Assembly: GCF_019399895.1 (NCBI RefSeq)
Contig: NC_091887.1
Location: forward strand, 2,108,001-2,172,000
From: Cardiocondyla obscurior
Lineage: Eukaryota; Arthropoda; Insecta; Hymenoptera; Formicidae
DNA: 64,000 nucleotides
Direction: 5' to 3'
The notes below the pieces were generated by a model, which was given only the letters and a program-made list of their open reading frames with translations, made no database searches and was not told the DNA's origin. Below, one piece after another: positions 13,001 through 25,800 of the stretch (position 1 is its first letter; each line of letters begins with the position of its first letter). The position numbers and the translations under genes were made by a program.

Positions 13001-16000
13001 ACGACGCTACGATCTCCCCCTGTAAAATTCAAATATTTTTTTTTTCTTTCTTCTAATTAATAATCGAAACCCCGAGCCACCCCTTGCGTGAAATTCTAGG
13101 ATTAATCTACGGTGCGCTACGGCGACGTACGCTCAATCTCGAAACCTGGTGCACCCGATGCGATGACAACGACGATGACAACACACTTGCGATACCCCGC
13201 GAGGCGTGCATTCGTGTACGCGAGCGCGCGCGTTCCTCTTACGCGAGTATGCGCGATTACGCCGGTGTGTGTACGTACGTATGCGTGTGTACGCGTTGTT
13301 ACAGCAGATACGCTCGCTCGGTCACTCGTACGGGAAAGAGTGCGAGAGTTAGCGAGTGAATAAATGAGCTGGGCGGGCGGGAGGAACGAGGAGGGGGCGT
13401 GCGAGGAAGAGAGAAAGTGAGAGTGAGCGCGGCGCGGCGGGTTTGCGAGAAGGGAGGAGAGGGACTTGGTCAGAAAGAGAGAAAAAGGCAGGGCGAGCGC
13501 GGGGCTTTTCGCGCTGGCGGTAGAGTACGCCTGTACGATGTAGGAAGGCGCGGAGGATGTCGAGGGGATGCGAAAGGGGGGTAAAGCGAAAGAAAGACGC
13601 ACGCACGTCGGTGATGTTGGACGAAACGCGGAGGGGGACGAAGGGGGGCGGGAAGAGGGAGACAGGGTCCGACGGGAAGGAAGGAGAGAGAAAGAGAAAC
13701 CGACGATGACGATGACGGCGGCGGCGGCGGCGGTGAGGGACGAAAGGAGGATGCGGGAGCGGGACGGGGTGGACGGGGGAGGGTAACGGAGACGGAGCGC
13801 GGTGTACGTAACGAGAGGGAGCGAGTCGCGGCTGCGTCATGTTCTCAACGAACTGGGTCAGTAGGTCTCCCCACCGCGCGCCGCGTCGCACATCCACCGC
13901 GATCGTATACTTCGCCGCGTACGTACACGTACACGCCGTACACAGAGGCGCGAGGCTGCTGGTGCTTGTCTCTCGGGGAGTGCCAACGGCGTTGCTGTTG
14001 ACCCAGCGGCGGCCTGGTACGTGTCCCGTGCCCGCGAACGCGCTTATCCGCGGTCGCGCTCCTACCTGACGATATTATCCGCGCCGGGTCGCCCGCCGTC
14101 CCCGTGCACTTTGAAAGCAAGAGTCGCTTCTCTCCGCGAAGAGGAGTGCTTCGCGCGCGTTCCCTCTCGCGGCGTGGCGTATTCCGTCTCTCTTCCGCTG
14201 CGCGCGGAGAGGCTGAAAAAAGATTTCGGTCCTACCCGACACCGTTCGCGGAATGCGTCTTACATCATTCGCAGGACCGGTCGTTCTCTCGGTTCCCGCC
14301 AACGAGGTAGGAGTGTCTCTCTCTTTCTCTCTCTAGACAGAGAACTTCTTCTTTTTCGTCCTTTTTTCTTTTTCTTTATTTCTACATAGTCGTATACTAA
14401 GCATCTCCAAAATTCGACTCCCCGATGCGAAGAGATCGTCCGCGGCTCTATGCGCGTAACGAGGCTTTAAACGAGAGAACAACGGAGATCGTCGAGCGAC
14501 GGGGCAGGCGCGCGCGACGCGGACAATATTTCTCCGGCCGACATAGACCTGGTTCCGTAAGTAGGTCATCCCCCGCCACAGGTCGTGCAACCTCCTTCTC
14601 GCCGTGTCCCTCCGTGCCTCTCCACCGGTACCTTCGACCGCGGCAATACCGTGCCCCTCCCCCTACCTTCCTCTCCGCCGCGACCGCGTGTTACTCGGCC
14701 CCTCTCTCTCTCTTCCTCCGTCTCCCTTTCGCGGTCTCTCGCTCTCTCTCTCCGCTGTTCGTACGGACCTCCATACCGCCGTCGGATACCTGGCCGCGCG
14801 CGCGGTGGCATGCGCTGCTGAATCACTTTCACTTATGCCGTGCGCTGTGTTGGTTATACTCCGCGCGCGCGTCTCGCTCGCTCCGCGCCTCGTCGCCGAC
14901 TTGGTCTCTCGTTTCCTCCTTCTCGTCGCGCCGCACGGCGTCTCCGCTGCCCGTCGGTAAAGGGACACGCGCGCCTTCTCTCTATACCCACCGAAACGCC
15001 GAAGGAGCCTGACAGCATTAGTGCGCGCCTCGGCACCGTTCTTCGTGGCACAGTTTCTCGTGGCAGCGATTACTTTTTACCCGAGCGACCGCGGCTCTCC
15101 GCCGTGGGCGAACGGACCGACGGGCGTCGCTCCAGTTTTTTTTTCGGTAGTGCCGCGCGCCGCCCCGCTCGAAGAAGGATAAGAAAAAGGAACCCGCGTC
15201 GGGGCCGCCGCGTACGTTATCGCCGCGAAAACGGGAGTGTTCAGCGGCGTGAGAAAACCGAGAGGGAAAACACGAGCGTGCGCGGCGCGAAGCCGCAGCG
15301 TCGCCGTCGTCGGACGCCCGTCGTGCCGGCGTGACGAACGTAGGTCGTCGCGGGCCGTGTTCTCGTCGTCGTTGACGACGCTGGTTACCTCCACGCTCGC
15401 AGCGGAGCGATACGTCACGTATGCCGTGTCTCGCAAAGGCGGCCTCCCCGGCGGTCACTACCTACCTACCTACTCCATGTGCCGACGGTAGGGCGGTGGA
15501 GGAGAGGGGGCGGGCCCTTCGGGAAAGCAACGAGCCGAGAGGACAACTAGTCGTACGCAGATAGGCGAGCTGTAAAGTCGCGCCGTTCCGGGCTCCCGCT
15601 TAACCAGAGCTACTCCTCGCCGATCCGGCGCTGCGCCGTTCATCTGATCAGCTCCGCTCGCTCGCTCGCCGGTTTTTCCTCAGCTTCGTCGGGATAACAG
15701 TGCGTGCACGTCCGCGCCTTTCCTCTTCGCGCCTACCTCCGCTCTTCGCGATATTAATACGACCCGATCGTCGTTCGCCCGCGATCAGTTCTCACTCGCG
15801 TTTGTTGACAGTCGCGCACCTCGTCCGTGTGCCGCTACCGGGGCTCTTCCTCGTGTTCGCCCGTTATCGCGTGTGCGCGCCTCCCCGTCCCCATCTGCTT
15901 CTTTCCGCGCGCAGCAAATATGCGGACGGACGTGTTCGTCGCGCGGCGCGAGTCGTCCCGTCATCCGCGTCGCGCCCGGCGATAAAGTTGGATTGCAGTG

Positions 16001-16836
16001 GACAAGGAGAGGAAAACGCGCCGTGAAGAGAAAAGAAAGAAAAAAAAAGAGAAAAAAGAGGGGGGGAACACTTTTGGTGCGCGTATAGCCGCTCCGCATC
16101 GGGCGGCGAATGTTGACGCGCGCGGCCACGCATTTCGGCGATCGCTACCATGCCTCGGACGTAGTCTTGCCGACTTATCTGTGTATCCGTAATTCTTGGT
16201 GGTGCGCGATGATTTTTCTCGCCGAACGTGTGTAACCCCGTGAAAGAGAAAGAGAGAGAGAGAGAGAGAAGCGTAGAGAGAAAGAGAGAGAGAGAGAGAG
16301 ATAGCGAGAGAGAAAAAGAGCGTGACTGGTGATCGATATTCTCGTGTTCGAAGTACCGAAGTCGAGTGTGTGTTCCCTCGTTTCCTCCTCGCCAGCAATT
16401 GTGCCGGCACTGTCCTCGTTGACATCATCGAAACGTCATCGGCGTCGTCAGGCCGAACACGCGGGTGCGCCAGGTCCGCATTTTACAAGAGACATTCAAC
16501 AGCCGGCGGCGCGCCGTTGGCTCTCTCAACCGGATAGGGAGCGATGTCCCGCGAGCGTCGCCCCAACGGGATAAACGGACGCATACGTGGCACGATATAG
16601 GGGTAATTGATCAGCGCGCCCACCCCCGCGGAAAAGAAATCAGCCCTCCTCCTCGATCGGAGGTGCATCCATCGGAAAGGCCGTAACCGTATCGTTCGCG
16701 TCGGCCGCATCCGAGTCAGACGGGGTTGGCGGTGGGTGGTAAAAGGGGGTCAACCGGGAGCACGAACAGCCCCCCCCTGTTTCATATATGTGCCGATACG
16801 CGAGCACGTCCGTCCGTCGTGCGGTGCCATTCGCGC
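13001..16836 (+). promoter_or_regulatory. CpG-dense GC-rich block upstream of ftz-f1 (likely promoter / 5' leader)
   Basis: This stretch is markedly richer in GC and CpG than the DNA on either side and ends at the first coding exon of ftz-f1. Six-frame open frames abound (for example near 14425-15334), but they overlap in several frames, are Arg/Ser/Pro-rich and show no domain. That is expected of stop-poor GC-rich DNA. Donor-like sites occur after 13850 (GTCA|GTAGGT) and 14556 (TTCC|GTAAGT), so non-coding or alternative 5' exons are possible. The promoter call rests on composition and position only; no transcription start can be placed. Confidence 0.4.
16241..16320. repeat. GA microsatellite
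   Basis: An almost uninterrupted run of AGAGAG and AAAGAG units lies about 520 bases upstream of the ftz-f1 start codon. GA runs are known binding sites for GAGA-type factors in insect promoters, so a regulatory role is possible, but the sequence alone does not show it. Confidence 0.7.
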
Positions 16837-19800
16837 ATGGGTGATATGTTATTGGAGATGGAGCAACATTCGGGCCTGATATCCCTGAGCATGTCGCCGT
16901 TCCACCTGAGTCCGCAGGGCAGCCCGCAAGCCGCCGGGCAGCAGCCCCCGCAGCAACAGCCGCAGCCGCATTACGGCGCGTCGGCTTATAGCAGTTGCGC
17001 CCAAAGCTCGCCATCGCCCATGTGCCATCAGCCGCAATCTCAGTCGCAGCAGCAACAGCAGCAGCAGCAGCAGCAACAAATGTCCGCTCACAATCAGGCG
17101 GCGCAGTCGCAAGGGATGTCCAGTTTCGAGGCCGCCTTTTTCGACACCGGCCCCCTCGAGGACCACCGGTGCCCGGTGTGCGGTCACAAGAACATGTCCG
17201 GTTATCAGTGCGGGATACAGGGCCTGCTCACGTGCGAGAACTGCAAGAACTTTTTTAAGCGCAACGGCTCGCCGTGTAGCAACAAAAAGGTCTACACGTG
17301 CCTATTCTCCCAGTCGGGGGGTGGTGGCAATGGCGGTGGCGGCAACGGCGGTAACGCGGGCAGCGGTAACGGCGGTAACGCGGGCGGCGCGTCCTCGGTG
17401 CTCGAAATCTGCGCCAACAAGAAAGTGTACACGTGTCTGTTCCCGCCTACAGGAGCCGGAAGCGGTAACGGAGCCTGCGGCGGCACGTCCACCAGTCTCG
17501 AAAACAACGGCGGCGGCGGCGGAGGCGGTGGAGGAGGCGGCGGCGGCGGCGGCGGTTACGCCGGCAGTGGTAACGGCGGTGGCGGAGGCAACGGCAACGG
17601 CACCGGCCCCGGTGCCGGTGGTAGCGGTCCAGGCTCGGCCAACGTCCCGGTGAGCTGCGGACCGGCTGCCACCGCCGCGGGAAGCGGCAGCATAGTCGCC
17701 GGCGGTATCCCAACCAGCGGCGGTACCCTGTGTCATCCCGGTCTCGGCCAAGTTGGCATCGTAACCGGCTCGATACCGTGCCCGTCCGACTTCCCGGACA
17801 CCAAGGACATCGTCATCGAGGAGCTCTGCCCCGTGTGCGGTGACAAGGTGTCCGGTTATCACTACGGTTTACTCACGTGCGAGTCCTGCAAGGGATTCTT
17901 CAAGCGCACCGTCCAGAACAAGAAGGTCTACACATGCGTCGCGGAGAGGTCCTGCCACATCGACAAGACCCAGCGAAAACGGTGTCCCTACTGCCGCTTT
18001 CAGAAGTGCCTCGAGGTCGGCATGAAGCTCGAAGGTGAGTACCTTTCATTGTCACTTATCAAACGATCATTAAGCGCCGCCGCTTCGACCGAGGGTCGCG
18101 AATAAACGCGGTTTCGTTTTCGTTCTCGCAGCTACGAACGGTTCTCTCCCCGGGTTCGCGAATACACACCGCCGGGAAATATATATTTCGCTCGCACGCC
18201 GTGCGATCCGTTCCTCGAAATAGAAAGGATGATTGACGTAACGGCCGAGTGATAATTTCGAGTAACCGAACTACGTATATTTCATAGGACTTTAAATGTG
18301 TGACGTAATTATGCCATAAACATTATAATGGCAGGGAAAAGAACAACAGCGATGGGTACTACAGGCGATAAAGATCGTTTACACTTTAAAAACATACGCA
18401 AGAAATATTTTTAGCATTTATAGCGCTTTGCATTTCTAATGTTCTGACGATAAGCCCCCCCGTTCGATGCCACCCACGCACATAATTTGCAAAACGTTCG
18501 CTGTAATCTTTGAACTCGTGCGTCAAATATTATACTCGATAATTTAAATCAAAACACGTAATCGAATTCGCGAATGTAACACATAGGATCTTTAACCTAG
18601 CGCATATTACTGGAAAGCGATCTCCAGAAAAAAAAAGAAAAACTTTCAAACGTGAAAAAAAAAATAATAGGAAAGAAAGGAATTATTTTTTTGGGTTGCA
18701 AATTTTTTTAATTAAAAAAAATTGATTTTAATAGTAAAAAAAAAAATAATCAATGAAAAAATATTCAATTATTCTGACCGATAAATTAATAGTGCAATTG
18801 AATTGTAATATAATAATATATTCCGAATTTATCGACTTGTGTAGAAAAAAAAAATTAAAAAAAAAAAACTATCGAAAACTGAATCGATTTATTGAATGAT
18901 AAACGGAAGATGATACATACAAATTTCTGAGTCGTTATGCAGATAACATCTCGCGAATAGATTCGATCCACAGACGTCTGTGATAAAAAAAAAAGAGATA
19001 AAAAAAAAATGTTTTATGTGCATGCGTGCGCTCGAAGGAATTTAAAATCGACACACGCGAAATAAGCGTGAATGACGCTGAGAATACCTCAGTTTTCTAA
19101 TTCACATTTACGTAACATATAATAAGAAAAGCGCGATTAGCATTCCGATCGGCATGAATTGTGCGCTCCGAAGGTTATCATTCGAATCGTAAGATTCGAT
19201 AGCGGACGTAACGTTAATATACCGCAACGTATTACTGATAACAAGCTAATAATAGACGCGATAATGCAAATAAACGTAACGTCATTGAACCACTGCAAAA
19301 AGATTCCAGTTAAATCAGAATTACCGCGAGGGAACGAGCGTAAGTTCGCGGGTGCCAATTCCATTTCGACGACGGGTGGGTTTATTTTTTCTCTTTCATT
19401 ATTTAAGAAAGAAAAAAAAAAGAAAAGAAAAAGAAAAGAAATAAAATTGATATTCAACGTCCAATTCCGCGACGAGGAGCGTGCGATCGCGGAGCCGACG
19501 GTATATCGATCGTATTCGCGCGCGTCGTAATAATTTCTCATTTTACTTTCACCGGGCGCGAGCCCACGGGTTTTCCTGCCAATAGCGGGCCCGGTGTCAC
19601 CCCGGGTATTATTATCGTGCTTTACGTTATCTCATTGAATATCTCCGCGCGCCGCTTAGCGCGCGCGTCAAAGCCCCGTTTACGTTCGCGGTCGCCGTGG
19701 TGATAGCCAACGGCCCGTCGTCGTCGCCGCAGGCTCGAGTCAATTTTCCCGCGGCAAACGCCGATGCCTCGTGCGTTTTCCGCGTTACGGTTACTCCGCG

Positions 19801-22800
19801 AACTTAACCTTATTACGACGTCGTAGAAGAGCGCACGCGGTGCTCTCTTTCTCGCCGCTTTTGATGCTCGGGCATGTTGCGCGGCCGGGCCGATTGTATG
19901 TATGTACGCCGAAGGGCAGATATGGCGACGGCAGCTAGCGAACGTTACTTTAACGTCGTGTCCGTCGAGTTTCACGTGTAGCACCGCGTGTATGTACCGC
20001 GCCGGCCGGATTGCCGATGACCGATTTCTCCCCGTTATCTCGTCCCTTGTCTGTCTCTGTCGCCTGATTTCGTACGGCTAGCCGCTTGTCGCCGCAGAAA
20101 ATGCCATATCTGCCCTTCGGCGTACACACTTCCTCTTATAGCCGCGGAAATCGATCGCCTTCCCCCGCGACATTCGAAGTCAAAGGCGGAGGAAGCGGCC
20201 GTTACTACCGCGCCAGACAAACGAAGTTACGTCACGGCATCGGCACTAGTAACACAATTACCCGGCATTACCTACGTTCCGACCCCGTTCGAACTCCCGC
20301 GTCAACAATATCTTAATTAGCGGGGGTGGCTTTTGTCAGCCACCGACGTTACACGGTGAATATACAAATTAATACTCGATCAATTTTGTCACCGCGCGAG
20401 GGAACCGCGCGCTGGCTCCGCCTCGTACGCGGACTTTAATTAATAAGCTATTCAACCGAGCCGGCCGAACGTTGCTTCTCTTCGCCTCCGATTACATTTT
20501 AATTTGTAATAAATTTCTTTTTCTCTTTTTATTATTTTTTTTTTCCTTTAATGCAAAACGACCGCACGCGTGCATGTTATATGTATATCGTACGCGCGAG
20601 CTGCATAAGTACGCGCACGGCGGTGTAATAAAATTAAATTGAATCGCGTTATAAACAGGCTGGCTCGATCGATGCTCCAATTTCGGTGCTTTCCGCCGCT
20701 CGCGGTTGCGTCGCGTTCGTCAAAGACACGGGGCGGCGAGGTGACGGCAGGGGCTGAAGGGGCGTGGGGGGGGAGGAGGAGGAGGAGAAAGGGGGAGAAG
20801 AGAGATCAGAAATGCCGACGAGAAACAGAGTTTGGTCGTAGTGTCTAATGCAATCCGTAGTAACTGGGTCTAGGCCCTCAAGGCCCGACGATTAAGCGAA
20901 TCTCGAAACCAGCGTCTGTTGCAATTGCCGTCTTTGCACACCGTTTTCCACGGCGCGCGTTCCTGCGCCAGCAAACGAGGGAGATTGCTTAACGCGGAAA
21001 GTTTCTAGAGTGCTTGCGAGTGTTTACGAAAGGTAGGGGAGAAGAGAGGAGGTTTCTTTTACTTTGCCGTCCAGCCGCGCGTCTCTTCGCCGAGTTTACA
21101 AAGCGCCGGAGGGAGAGAGAGAGAGAGAGAGAGAAAAAAAAAAGAAAAAACCGGGAAAGAAAAAGAAATTTTTACGTCGACGAGAATCGCGCGGGAAATG
21201 CGTCTTCGACACGCGCGCTCGGTAAAACGAGACCAACAACACGGGGCCGCGCCTGTCTGCGGAAACAGAGAGTAATTAATCTAAATTGCGAACGAAGGGG
21301 GAGAGAGAGAGAGAAAGCGGGGTATCGATACGATCGATAATTTCGTACCCCTGGGTGTATCATTAAGTGATAATGCTCGCCGTGATCGTGGCCGTTTTCG
21401 CCGTTGTCAAACGGCATGAAGCAAAACGGGGTCCGTTGTCTGGCTATCTCCTCTTGTTGCCACGCGCGTTTTCGACTCGTTTTCACTTTCTCGCCGTTGT
21501 TCGCCACGGGCGTGAAACTTGAATTATTTTTGACACTCGTCGCGGAGTAAGCGGCCGTTGTTTAATGCCGCTCGATTAATCGCCGACGACTTTGAACCCT
21601 GCCTTTTCGAAATATATAATTTACGACGTGATCCGCGGCCGGACTCGTTTTTTTTTTTCCCGAATTTTTGCGACCGGCGTTCTTTCGCGCGAGGTAAAGA
21701 GAAACGCGACGAGGCGCGAAAAAGAACCGATGGAGGCACACGTTACGGTATAATCGCGCGATAACACCTGTCAAAGATCCGCGGCAGGCTCGCCGTTTTC
21801 CACGACGTGTGAATGAGCTCGGTGTAACGAGCAGTTCCGCGCCTACGGCCTTTGTAAACGATTTGAAAAAAGAAAAAAAGAAAGAAAAAGAAAAAAAACA
21901 ATTCTTGCCCGCAATGAACCTGTTGGACGGGATACTCGTGGGATTTCCGGAACGCGGAATTAAAGAAAAATACCGGTATGTTATTAATAATATAATGTAT
22001 GTTAATTTATGTTTGTGGAAATTAATCACTTAATAAAACGCACACAAGCATTCTTAACACTGTTTCAAATAATTTCACTTCGGCAAAAATAAATCGTCTA
22101 GCATTTGAGAGGGCGTCGAAGATTTCACCTACGAATTATTTCAGGGCGCTAATCTTAATTTAATAAATTATTAATTTATTAATCGCGGCGGTTAAGCTCG
22201 CTTATCGAAGACAGGCGATAAAGAAACGCGTTATCTTTTATTACCGTTTCTCGTGCAGCGTCATAAATCGAAGTTGATGCAAGTTTAATAACAATCGATA
22301 GTAATCTTTGTTCGGTTAGGGAAAAATGTCTCTCGAGCCGGTAGCCAACCTCTGGCAGGGTCACGTTTTGCTATATTCTCAGCTTTCACGCGTATGTCGA
22401 AAATTCGTAAATGCGAACGAAATTCCTCGCTCTCGATATTATTCAACGCGTCGCTGAAACGCACGGGGCACGGTTTTTGCGCAATTTACAACAAGCACGG
22501 CCGTACGTATACGCAATAAAGTGCCAGGCCGCTTCGGGTTTCAGTTTCAGCAGGTGCGAACAATTTGCTCACCGCTTAAGTAAATGAGCTTATCTATTTT
22601 TATACCGGCGACAATACCGCTTTACTTTTTGTCAGATAATTCTCACATAAATAATCCTCCGATCTTGAGTCATGGGGATTTGATATTTAAATTTTTCCCC
22701 GAGTCGCGGCAATGAACAGTTGAGGAAAAAAATTTATTATAATATTTATACATTTATTAAATTCATATTGCCTGTATTTTTCTTCTTTTTCTCTTTTTTT

Positions 22801-25800
22801 TTTTTTCATTTTTTTTTCTGTACGTTTTGATAAAATCCGTATTCGAATATATTGAGTCGAGAACATATTGCGGCATGGCACGTGTACGTGTGTGTACGAG
22901 ACTAATATTGCGATAAGACTTAGCTTTTAACGTGCGACAAGACGGGCGCGTAGGTTCCCCTTATCAAAATTACGTTCAAATAGCGCGAGGACGTAAAGAA
23001 AAAAAGTATTACTTTCGACGGAGCAAGTGCGGCCTGTACGAAGCACGCGCTGTTTCGCGCGTTGCTGAATAACATATTACTCAATAAAATATGAAACCCG
23101 AGAAGCATTACAATTAAAAAATAAAAATAAATTAATGAATAACGTTCTGCAAGTTTATCGCGTATTTTATCGAAATTGTTTAAAATTAGAATATACATAA
23201 TGCAAGCTAAGATAATAGTAATAAATTTAAAATAAAGAGATTCAGTTTCACGTGTCATATTTATTCCGACAATTACTCATTAAAAAAATAATAAAATAAA
23301 TAAATAAATAAAAAAAAATTAATTTTTCTTTCTTTCTTTTTTTTTCCGTCGAAAAATTCGCCGAACGTTTACGCCTTATTTATGTGATATGTTAGCGTTA
23401 CAATTTATCGTCACTAGCTTCATTATTACCGGAGTAATTTCAGTGTAGACTCGTATTCAAAACGATAATAACTATATACTATACATACGTATAAATATAC
23501 GTCGATACGCTCGATGCCGGAAGAGAGAAACGTACGTAACGTAGTCAAGTGCGCACGTCGAGAAACCGCTGTTTTTATCGCGAAGGGAGTCTTAAAAGAG
23601 GGATAGCATTTCACGACCATCGTCCGCCGTCGCGGGACCGCCTTTCCGTACTCGTATGACGCGCGCAACGCGTTCGACCGCGGCTCGTTAATCCTCGGAC
23701 AGCATAATAAATATATACGCACGCATATACGCGAACAATAAATTCGCCCCGAAGATCGGGGAAGAGGAAAAAAAAAAAAAAAAAAAAAGAAAAACTATAA
23801 TTTCCCCTCGCAACCCGTAGAGGAAAGGATCAAGTTTTCTTCCGTCCCCCTGAGTTCGCCGAGTTCATCTCGGACGGTGCTGTTGTTACAAAGAGTTATT
23901 GCGTTATCAACGCGCCGCCGGAACGCGAGCACGAATCTCTTTGTTTACGATTGGCTGTCGCGTGCAGAGAGAAACCCCCGTCCGTGGTCGGCGAACGCGA
24001 GAGTGCACGTGCGTGTCGGGACGCGTCGCCGGGAACATGTTGCGATTTCGCTCGGTGGCAACAATTTTATTCCCCGGTTCGTACTAACGCGTCTATATAT
24101 AGAAGACGAGGAGGTCGAAACTTCCTTAGGCTCGGCGCGCATCCATGGGAACTTTTTAACCTTGTGCCGACTCTCGATATGGAAAAAAAAAAAAAGGAGA
24201 GAGAGAAAGAAAAAAAAAGGAAAGAAAAACATTTAAATGTAGAATCGGAAAATTTTTAGACGAAATTCAATTTCGAAGAACAGTTTGTTTCTTCTCTTAA
24301 ACTTGAAAGAAAATATTCCAACCTGTTCCGAGTACGTTCTTCGTTCCGTACGTTTTATTATTCCGCTCCGACTTCTCTGTTTAATCACGTTGTGTTCGCG
24401 AAAAGGAAAAATAAAAAAAAAATAAAAAAAAAACGTCGTACGTGATGCGCACGGTTATACGAGTTTGAAAATCGAAATTGAAAGTGTTGCGTTTGGGAAG
24501 AGTGCTATCGGCGCGTTGCTTTTAGTTTCAGGGGAAACGTAGGAAGCTTATTTAGAACAAAAAGCTTTATCGCGTCCGTCCTTCCTAATTTATTATAATT
24601 TTCAATATTATAATACGTTTGTAATTCTTATAGAGATCATTTCTATTTTCGGGTTTAAACTGTAAGCCTAACAAAAGCATACAAATTTAATTTATTTGCT
24701 TCATAAATTTTAACGAGTTTGACAAAGATTTTATAAGTATTTTTCTTTGAAATTCTATGAAGCATAGTACTATTCTTTGTGACATGCCGGCTTGGCGTTT
24801 GTTGCCGGAAATAGATGTGATAGATGACAATAGATACCGATTCTAGGTTTTTTTTTTTATGTTTTTTTTTTATGCATCACCGTGCTGCACTATGCGAAGC
24901 CATTCTTTGCTGATCAGTTTTAGCTTCGTAGAAAAGAAGAAGACTTATTCAGGCTTAGGCTGTGACAGTTAAGCAAAAATGAATTGAATTTATTGCTTTT
25001 ATTAAAGTTTTAGGTCGTAATCGCTCATTTTACAAATCGCATTGCGTAATTAGTGTAGAAATTTGAGATAGCGCTCGCTCTTTCTTACGTCTTCACTGTT
25101 ACACTCGGGTGAAAGCCTTTTCGGCCAAGTCCGGCGGTTTCTATTAAAACCACCAAAATATATTTTCTCTTGCAAGAGAAATTAGAAATTATAGACGCGC
25201 TTTCTTAAAAGAAAAAAAATATTAAAATAAAAATTAGACGGTCGGGAAGATTTTAGAAAATATTCGCCAGGTAATTTCTTTGTACAGATTCGCCGTAATT
25301 AATTTTGAAACGGTACGCTATCGGGACGACTTTATCTTTTTTACTTGTATCTCGGGATTTAATATATAAATTATTTTTAAACCCCCGCAATATTTAAGTA
25401 GAAAGAATGTTTTCGGGATGTTTGAAGAAGACAATAGACAACTCCCAAGTGCTAATTTCTGAAACTTGCACTAGGTTACTGTATCTCATTATTCCATTCT
25501 ATTTAAAAGTTCAATACATAAGTTACAAATGTCAAGATTGACACTCTACACGACATAAAATATAGCAGAATTTCCGGATTTTGTAAATCTCTGAGCGACC
25601 ATTATTAGAATGCATTGCTGTTGAAGCACCCTGTTACGCGGAACAAGGACATCCTTTATTAGGGCTATCCTTTTTCCTATTATTTCGTAAAAGCAAAAAA
25701 TTTGTTTCACTTTGTCGCACTTGGCGGCATTCTACAAACGTCTTGGGTGGCACAAAAGCGTTATTTGTTTAGGCGAAGTTCTATACTGCAATTGGTTTCC

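Noticed and set aside
13117..13897. Overlapping minus-strand frames of 161 and 182 codons
   Set aside because: Pro/Ser/Arg-rich, in several frames at once; typical of stop-poor GC-rich DNA.
14425..15458. Several long frames on both strands, up to 195 codons
   Set aside because: Mutually overlapping, Arg-rich and domain-free; only the donor at 14556 was kept as a possible exon end.
17302..17862. 186-codon minus-strand frame (Ala/Thr-rich) and similar shadows
   Set aside because: Antisense of the GGN/AAC coding repeats of ftz-f1.
20280..20310. tRNA-like GTTCGAACTCCC
   Set aside because: No matching acceptor, D or anticodon stems around it; no tRNA was found in the window.
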